Source: CAYHEQ01 sp964355795 (GTDB lineage Bacteria; Patescibacteriota; JACPGU01). Taken from it: 29,057 nucleotides of DNA. A model generated the notes under the pieces. The model did not search any database. It was given only the letters and a program-made list of their open reading frames with translations, and was not told the DNA's origin. Both the position numbers and the translations under genes were made by a program. The stretch spans positions 1 to 29,057 of the forward strand of contig CAYHEQ010000007.1 in the NCBI GenBank assembly GCA_964355795.1, read 5' to 3'. Of this stretch, positions 24,117 through 29,057 are shown piece by piece; the stretch's first letter is position 1, and each line of letters begins with the position of its first letter.

Positions 24117-24212
24117 TGTCATTCCCAGCTTGACTGGGAATCCAGTTCATTTTTAATACAAAATATATCATATTATTGTTGTAATGGATCCCCGATCGGG
24201 TCGGGGATGACA
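24117..24212. repeat. REPIN-like doublet of family A palindromes
   Basis: A forward unit (24117-24145) and a reverse unit (24184-24212, ATGGATCCCCGATCGGG then GGGGATGACA), 38 bases apart, with nearly the same overall length as the doublet at 23592-23680. It starts 5 bases after the GIY-YIG stop codon. Confidence 0.88.
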
Positions 24213-24269
24213 ACATCCAAACAAATTTATACAATTAAGTAACGCTCATATATATAAGTTTTAGAAGTA

Positions 24270-24298
24270 CTGGATTCCCGGTCAAGCTGGGAATGACA
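24270..24298 (-). repeat. Family A palindrome, reverse orientation
   Basis: CTGGATTCCC ... GGGAATGACA, the reverse complement of the family A consensus with one core difference. It closes the repeat cluster on the right, before the terminator at 24330. Confidence 0.88.
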
Positions 24299-24329
24299 GT
24301 TGGGGCTGGAGATGACACAAAACACAAAA

Positions 24330-24356
24330 AAATCCCGACTTTCAGCCGGGATTTTG
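24330..24356. terminator. Terminator of the lipoprotein gene
   Basis: A perfect 9-bp stem, AAAATCCCG with CGGGATTTT, 9-base loop. On the minus strand it is followed by a run of T and lies 38 bases after the stop of the lipoprotein gene. A/T flanks on both sides may make it bidirectional. Confidence 0.88.
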
Positions 24357-24394
24357 AATTCCAAATTTCTTAGCGTTTTCACGCCTTAGTAAGA

Positions 24395-26986
24395 TTATGG
24401 CGCCACAAACTTCTGCACCATATTATCGCCATATGTCCCGTATCGGCTGGGATCGACGACGTAAACGGTGGTGTCGAATATGGCAATGCCAATGGGATTA
24501 AAAAATCCCCCATCTTGCGTGCCCCAAGCACCAACCTGACCGACTTGTGTGCCGTCAGGATTGTAGACTTGAACCACTGCGTTCCCGTAATCCACCGCAT
24601 ACACCCGGCCGTTGGAGTCGATGGCAATGTAGGCCAAATCACCGGACGACCATTTGGTCACGAATTGCCCTTCCTGCGTAAATTTCTGAACGCGGAAATT
24701 ACCCGAGTCAGAAACGTACACAAAACCGTCAAAGCCAACCGCAATCCCAAGAGCATTGTTGAAATATCCATCGGTGGAACCTAATTGGCCCCAAGCCTTG
24801 ATGAAATTGCCGTTGATGCCAAATTTCTGTACATTATGGTTAGCCGTATTGCCTACCTGTGGCGTAGAACCAGCCACAAAGATATCATCATCGGCACCAA
24901 AAGCGCAACCTCTTGGATAGTCAAACTGCCCCTCGCCTTGGCCGTAAGAGCCGAATTCTCGCAGATAATTACCCGAGCTGTCCAGCAGAACCACTCTGGC
25001 ATTGCCGTAGTCGGTAATGCCGATGATTCCGCTTGTCCGGCTCACGCAAACCGCTTCGGGGCCATTCAGATTCGTCGTCCCGACGATTGCCGGGCCATAG
25101 GTCGCCAGCCAGTTGCCGTTCGGGTCAAATTTCAAGACCCGGTCGTTCTGCTGGTCGGCAATATACACATTGCCAGCCTCATCCGTATCCCCGTCGCGCG
25201 GACTGTCAAACTGGGTATTTCCTGTCCCCAAGCTCCCCCATTTCAAAACGAAGGTCGGGGTCGCCCAGGCGGGAATGTCTGGCACCGTGCCGTCGCAGGT
25301 GGAATTGCAATTGCCGGGCGTGCCATTACTGGCGCCGTCATCGCAAGACTCCCTGTCTTCGGAGAGGCCGTTCCCGCAAGATTTCGTCCCGATATCGCAA
25401 GTGGACGAATAGCCTGAGCAATTGGCGAGGCACGAGTTCGTCCCGTCGTAAAGACCGGACGAGCAGGCTTGTGTTCCGCCGTCGCACGCTTCGCCATTGC
25501 CGGACTGCGTAGCGCCATCCCCGCAATAGGTGGTGGCGCCAGAGGCCGAATGACAAGTGGAGTTGCAAACAGAACAAGAAGTCTGTCCGTAAGAACAGAT
25601 TTCAGTAGTCGTATTGTCGTCGTCGCAGGTTTCACCGTTGGTAGCGTTGGTCACGCTGTCCCCGCAACGCGCGGTCGCGCCGTTCACATTCGTACAGACC
25701 GAACTGCAAACCACGCAACTCGTTTGCCCGTAAGCACAAGGTTCCGTAGTCGTATTGCCGTCGTCGCAGGTTTCACCTGTTTCTTGAGTCCCATTCCCGC
25801 AGGTCGCGCAATCGGAAGTGTCAAAGAGACACGTCGCGTTATTGCAGACCAACGTCCCGCCGTCAGACCCCTGCGTTTGGCAGGTAGCGGTTCCGACCGT
25901 AACATCGCACTCTTCGGGACCGTTAATGTTGCCGTCTCCGCAAGTCTCGCCCGCCACATTCACTGTTTGGCAAGAAGCCGAACAGTAGTTGCACGAGCTG
26001 TTGTAGGCAGGCGCGCAGACGATGCCGTTGCTTACGCCATCATCGCACTGCTCGCCTGATTCGAGAATATCGTTCCCGCATTCGGGATTGGGTGTCTCGA
26101 TTTGACAGGCGGACGAGCAACCGTCATTGCTGACGAGATTGCTGTCGTCGCAGGCTTCGCAACCCTCTTTCGCGCCATTTCCGCAGGCTTTCGCGCCGAT
26201 ATTGCAGGCGAGCCAGCCATTGCAGGTGGCGTTGCAGGTTTTGGTTCCCGCATAGCAGGCCGTATTGCAGGCGGTGACATTGCTGTCACAGGTTTCGCCC
26301 TGTTCCACTTGAGCGTTGGGACAGACCGGACCGACGGGATTTTCCACCACGCAGGCGGACGAACAGCCATCGCCATCAGTCATATTCCCATCGTCGCAAC
26401 CTTCCTCGTCTTGGACGATGCCGTCATTGCAGAATCCACCTTCAACCGAGACTTCGGCACAGGTGGACGAGCAGTAGTTACAGACTCCGCCGTATTGGGG
26501 AACGCACGCCTGGCCATTGCTGGCACCAGTGTCGCATTTTTCCGCGCCTTCTTTCACGCCGTTTCCGCATCCGCCCTCCAAAGGAAGCGTTCCCCAATTC
26601 ATATCTTTATTAAGGAGAATCTCCTTCGCTTGGGCGATGATGGTGGGATTGGTCGTGGCTGTATTCTTGAAATCCACGATGATTTGCCCGCCGAGAACAT
26701 TCTGGAGGGTGAAATTCCCCGACGCATTGGTCAAAGCAGTCTTGCCACTTTGGCCTCGCACCGAGACTTCCGCCCCCACTACCGGCACGATCGCAGACGA
26801 CGAACGGCCACTGCCGTCATCGGCCGTGAGTGTGCCGGCCAAATTGTACTTCTGTTGTGGCGGTGTTCCTCCGCCACCTCCTCCTCCGCAACCAATCAAA
26901 CCGATGAAGACAGCAAGCAAGAGGATTTGGAGACCGCCCTTGCCTGCTTTACTGTTGCGCCAACCAAAACTTTCTTTCACTTTCAT
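24395..26986 (-). CDS. Cys-rich lipoprotein: carboxypeptidase-regulatory-like domain, DUF4215-type repeats, NHL propeller
   Basis: 863 residues from the ATG at 26986, preferred because AAAAGGAGG lies 9 bases upstream; the GTG at 26992 is only 3 bases from it. Signal peptide with lipobox LIGC, lipidated Cys33, then a Gly run. About 45-115: a carboxypeptidase-regulatory-like beta domain (VVGAEVSVRGQSGKTALTNA). About 135-580: many tandem repeats of the DUF4215/Myxococcus cysteine-rich type, such as CGNGVKEGAEKCD and EEGCDDGNMTDGDGCSSAC; nearly all of the protein's roughly 59 Cys are here. About 590-863: NHL-type repeats (GNVYIADQQNDRVLKFDPNG, GFVYVSDSGNFRVQKF, GRVYAVDYGNAVVQVYNPDG), about six blades. 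It should be a surface-anchored binding protein rigidified by disulphides. The gene looks GC-richer than its neighbours and lies between palindrome clusters, which suggests acquisition. Confidence 0.9.
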   Translation of the reverse strand: MKVKESFGWRNSKAGKGGLQILLLAVFIGLIGCGGGGGGGTPPQQKYNLAGTLTADDGSGRSSSAIVPVVGAEVSVRGQSGKTALTNASGNFTLQNVLGGQIIVDFKNTATTNPTIIAQAKEILLNKDMNWGTLPLEGGCGNGVKEGAEKCDTGASNGQACVPQYGGVCNYCSSTCAEVSVEGGFCNDGIVQDEEGCDDGNMTDGDGCSSACVVENPVGPVCPNAQVEQGETCDSNVTACNTACYAGTKTCNATCNGWLACNIGAKACGNGAKEGCEACDDSNLVSNDGCSSACQIETPNPECGNDILESGEQCDDGVSNGIVCAPAYNSSCNYCSASCQTVNVAGETCGDGNINGPEECDVTVGTATCQTQGSDGGTLVCNNATCLFDTSDCATCGNGTQETGETCDDGNTTTEPCAYGQTSCVVCSSVCTNVNGATARCGDSVTNATNGETCDDDNTTTEICSYGQTSCSVCNSTCHSASGATTYCGDGATQSGNGEACDGGTQACSSGLYDGTNSCLANCSGYSSTCDIGTKSCGNGLSEDRESCDDGASNGTPGNCNSTCDGTVPDIPAWATPTFVLKWGSLGTGNTQFDSPRDGDTDEAGNVYIADQQNDRVLKFDPNGNWLATYGPAIVGTTNLNGPEAVCVSRTSGIIGITDYGNARVVLLDSSGNYLREFGSYGQGEGQFDYPRGCAFGADDDIFVAGSTPQVGNTANHNVQKFGINGNFIKAWGQLGSTDGYFNNALGIAVGFDGFVYVSDSGNFRVQKFTQEGQFVTKWSSGDLAYIAIDSNGRVYAVDYGNAVVQVYNPDGTQVGQVGAWGTQDGGFFNPIGIAIFDTTVYVVDPSRYGTYGDNMVQKFVAP

Positions 26987-27106
26987 GGCCACAGGCCTCC
27001 TTTTCTGGAATATCCACCCGTAGGTAGATTTGATTCACTAATTCAAAATTGTCGGCAAAGACAATCTTAAATAATATGCATTTATTCCGCGTTGTTCCGC
27101 ACTGTG

Positions 27107-27131
27107 CCCCGCACCCAATGCGGTGCTGGGG
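27107..27131. repeat. Family C hairpin, copy 1
   Basis: CCCC-GCACC, loop CAATGC, GGTGC, bulged T, GGGG: nine base pairs with one bulge. The flanks (TTCCGC before, AAAATTCC after) are also similar to those of copy 2. Confidence 0.8.
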
Positions 27132-27139
27132 TAAAATTC

Positions 27140-27176
27140 CCTGCCCGCATTGCTATGCAAAGCGTTGCAGGCGGGC
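27140..27176. repeat. Family B palindrome, reverse copy
   Basis: CCTGCCCGCATTGCTATGC followed by AAAGCGTTGCAGGCGGGC, the reverse complement of the unit at 23768-23807 with a few changes. Confidence 0.82.
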
Positions 27177-27253
27177 GCGTAAGTCAGCGTTAATTAAACA
27201 AAGATGTCCATCTCGCTTTGTGACTAGAAACCTTTATTCAATTTTCATAGGAA

Positions 27254-27281
27254 CTGGATCTCCGTTTTCACGGAGATGACA
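27254..27281 (-). repeat. Family A palindrome, reverse orientation
   Basis: CTGGATCTCCGTTTTCACGG then AGATGACA: the usual ends and a different core stem. It is a solitary copy on the far side of the lipoprotein gene. Confidence 0.82.
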
Positions 27282-27358
27282 ATTCAATTGATAAATTCAC
27301 TACTGAAGCCAATTGTCAAGGAACGATTGTTGTGTTTTTCCGCGTTTTTCTGCGCCTG

Positions 27359-27383
27359 CCCCGCATCCAACGTGATACTGGGG
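27359..27383. repeat. Family C hairpin, copy 2
   Basis: CCCC-GCATC, loop CAACGT, GATAC, bulged T, GGGG. It has the same plan as copy 1, with one mismatch in the inner stem. Confidence 0.75.
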
Positions 27384-27516
27384 TTAAGTTCCGCGTCAAT
27401 CCGCGATTTTCGTTGACAACTATTGTGAAATATACCACCACCAAGCCACTTTTTCAATATTGTACTTTTTAACAAAAGATGTTGCTCTATGCGAATTACG
27501 CTTGTTCTAACTACTT

Positions 27517-27993
27517 TTGTCAATAAATTTGAGCGTTCCTTTTGTCAGAAAAATCAAAACATCAAGTGTGGCCTTGGGCATAAAACGTAATGGTCCAGAA
27601 CATTTTTTACTAAATAGAAAAACCACTGTGTCGGGCAACAACTTTCTTGTAACACCGGCAGGCATGGTGAGCGCCTGTAATCGCATGGCTATTGGTAACG
27701 AAATTGCTCAACTCCAGTTTATATTCGGCTATTTTTGCGCGACTCTTTCAAGGTTTGTTTTTGACCGTCAGAGATATGCCGCCATCCGTAAATTCACCAT
27801 AGACTCCATAGCAACATGCGATGATTGCTTCGCAAGACTAAGTTGTCGTGGCGACTGTATTGCAAATAAAGCCACCATTGACCACAGGGGGTTTTCAAGC
27901 AATCCCAGTTATCGTTGCGAAGAAGTAAAAAGATTTTTGTCTCGCATTTTACTTTGTTCGATTGACGATAACAAAATAGCTTCTCTCGTCTAA
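27517..27993 (+). pseudogene. Orphan SPASM domain: C-terminal remnant of a radical SAM peptide maturase
   Basis: A 158-codon frame from a TTG at 27517, with an in-frame stop just upstream (27508-27510). It carries the SPASM auxiliary-cluster ligands in order: FLVTPAGMVSAC (Gly49, Cys54, the GX4C element), CDDCFARLSCRGDC (Cys101, 104, 110, 114, the CX2CX5CX3C element), and YRCEEVKRF (Cys134). SPASM domains bind auxiliary Fe-S clusters at the C-terminus of radical SAM enzymes, many of which modify ribosomal peptides. The catalytic CX3CX2C domain is absent. The preceding frame contains NKFERSFCQKNQNIKCGLGH, which looks like more of the same protein, so at least one frameshift is likely. It could alternatively be a stand-alone SPASM protein, but with no ribosome site and an abrupt beginning a relic is more likely. 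Confidence 0.7.
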
Positions 27994-28003
27994 GGTGGCT
28001 ACA

Positions 28004-29027
28004 CTAGAAACCGTCCGAAAGGGCGGTTTTCTCATAATCGCCAATTGTCTCCCACACAAACCTCAATAGATCTTTATCTATTGATTTTCCTTTTTCAAGA
28101 TATTCTTTTATCCTTTCTCTCATTGCAATTCTAGAAAAATACCTTAATCCATTGATGTCGTTCACGATTTTTTCTTTTTTCTGTGAATACAAGTCCGATA
28201 ATGCCCTTTGAGAATTATCAATTATGTCTAACCCAAAATATTTTTCTGCCAAATAGCCCCCTGCCACAAAAGAGCTTACTATTATTTCACCGAGTACTTC
28301 TCTTGGTGGTATTTTTTTAAAGATCCCATGTGAATCTTTCCTCAAAGAGATAAACCCATCTAGCCATTCGCGATATTTGTCGGTTTCGAAGTTTGCGTGT
28401 ATAGTTTCGTGCACAAAAAGTAACCAAAAATTATCTAGGTCAAAAGTATTGTTGAGGCTATTGATTTCAAGGGATAAAATATTTTTATCAATCGCTTTGC
28501 CACCTTGTGATTTTTGTGGCCTATAAATCAAAAATAGTTTTGTTTTTTCTAGTCCAAACGGACCGAATGGCTTAAAAAAACACTTAGCGACTCGAGCATT
28601 TCTGTTATTTTTGTTCCCACCCTGCCCATATCTTTCTCTGCTTTTTTTGATTGATATCAATATTGTATTTGAATGTTGGCCAAAAAAGTTGAAATTTGTT
28701 ATCCAGCGACTCAAAAGTGTTTTGTAGCAACCTCCTTTCGCCGTCACCAACAACATTGCCAATAGTGTTCCACGCGTCTTTTTCTGTAATCTCGGAGTAA
28801 AACACACTAATTAATTTATCTGATAGCGCTTTGTTTGTTTTTTTCTTTTCAAAAAACCAGTCTCTATGGTTTTTACAAATATTTTTTTCGTCAGACAAGA
28901 GTGGCGTGTCGGCCAACGCCAATAAATCATCGTATTTTTTCTTTCTATAATCATCAAAGCACCCCGATATGGCGCTGATAAAAAAATATTTGTTGGCTAA
29001 TTTAGAATTTATTATTTCGATTTTCAT
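28004..29027 (-). pseudogene. HExxH metalloprotease-like gene, frameshifted
   Basis: Two overlapping minus-strand frames form one gene. The first (ATG at 29027 to a stop at 28605) gives 140 residues, and the second continues in the next frame to 28004. They join at an A7 run (28648-28642 on the minus strand). Six A's would give a continuous protein of about 340 residues: DINQK then SRERYGQGGNKNNRNARVAK. The second part has LLFVHETIHANFE, a zincin HExxH motif (codons at about 28411-28397), and a possible third ligand Glu 37 residues later (REVLGEIIVSSF), as in gluzincins. No signal peptide is evident and the family is not recognised. It could be a pseudogene, an assembly or sequencing error in a homopolymer, or transcriptional slippage. 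A weak AGGAG lies 15 bases before the ATG. Confidence 0.7.
28007..28026. terminator. Convergent bidirectional hairpin
   Basis: GAAACCGTCC, a GAAA loop and GGGCGGTTTTC form a stem of about 9 bp with one wobble pair, followed by T-rich sequence on the plus strand. It lies between the SPASM remnant and the convergent metalloprotease-like gene and overlaps the last codons of the latter. Confidence 0.72.
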
Positions 29028-29057
29028 ATTCTACTTTTAAGACTCCTAGAAAAACTC

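Larger units (their letters stand above)
27005..27507. other. Intergenic region with dispersed palindromes
   Basis: No convincing gene in about 500 bases. It holds family C units (27107-27131, 27359-27383), a family B unit (27140-27176), a family A unit (27254-27281), and short CCGCG-rich stretches near the family C copies. No clear promoter for the lipoprotein gene was recognised. Confidence 0.65.

Noticed and set aside
23594..24242. Short frames encoding strings such as WIPASARMT or VIPVKTGIQ
   Set aside because: These are translations of the family A palindromes, a common source of false hypothetical proteins.
23592..24298. Possible CRISPR array
   Set aside because: Repeats are in mixed orientation with unequal spacing and diverged cores, contain a gene between them, and no cas gene is present.
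25469..26376. Several open frames within the cysteine-rich lipoprotein gene on both strands
   Set aside because: These are low-complexity Ala/Arg/Val/Thr-rich shadows of a GC-rich repeat gene. The minus-strand lipoprotein has a signal peptide, domain structure and ribosome site.
27284..27523. 79-codon minus-strand frame
   Set aside because: It runs through a family C palindrome, has no ribosome site and shows no recognisable motif.

Overview
The window looks like a chromosomal segment of a Candidate Phyla Radiation bacterium (Patescibacteria, probably Parcubacteria). This is inferred from the gene set, not from a marker gene: a type IV secretion-like operon with a PrgI-family protein next to a VirB6-like protein and a TraC-like (VirB4 N-domain) protein, single-pass PEGA/TolB-type beta-propeller proteins, a PilX-like minor pilin, and intergenic regions full of ATTCGC/GCGAAT motifs. 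No rRNA, tRNA or CRISPR array was seen.

Layout. (1) 1-5024, minus strand: the upstream end of a type IV secretion-like operon (VirB6-like, PrgI, TraC-like) that runs off the left edge. (2) 5355-5921: a small anchored protein of unknown function. (3) 5997-6812, minus: a GGDEF diguanylate cyclase with a clear promoter, divergent from (4) 7140-11845, a three-gene operon of two membrane-anchored beta-propeller proteins flanking a three-enzyme peptidoglycan hydrolase (lytic transglycosylase + NlpC/P60 + amidase), closed by a strong terminator. (5) 11914-14141, minus: two diverged paralogous secreted proteins, each with its own near-consensus promoter and a related leader. (6) 14451-22484: a giant 2,677-residue membrane protein with an acidic N-terminus and repeated modules, followed by a PilX-like minor pilin (22573-23571). 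(7) 23592-24298: a cluster of REP-like palindromes surrounding a small GIY-YIG endonuclease. (8) 24395-26986, minus: a cysteine-rich lipoprotein ending in an NHL beta-propeller, GC-richer than its surroundings. (9) 27005-29057: more palindromes, an orphan SPASM domain (the C-terminus of a radical SAM peptide maturase, probably a relic), and a convergent HExxH metalloprotease-like gene broken by one extra base in an A7 run.

How the genes may work together: most products are predicted to be exported or membrane-anchored. The secretion-like operon, the wall hydrolase, the minor pilin, the giant surface protein and the propeller proteins could together form a cell-envelope or attachment apparatus, as expected for an episymbiont. 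That connection is inference from proximity. The most unusual signals are the giant repeat protein, REPIN-like doublets around a GIY-YIG gene in place of a RAYT transposase, four-copy heptamer repeats straddling two stop/start junctions, the GCGAAT/ATTCGC palindromic spacers, and the duplicated promoter-leader unit.
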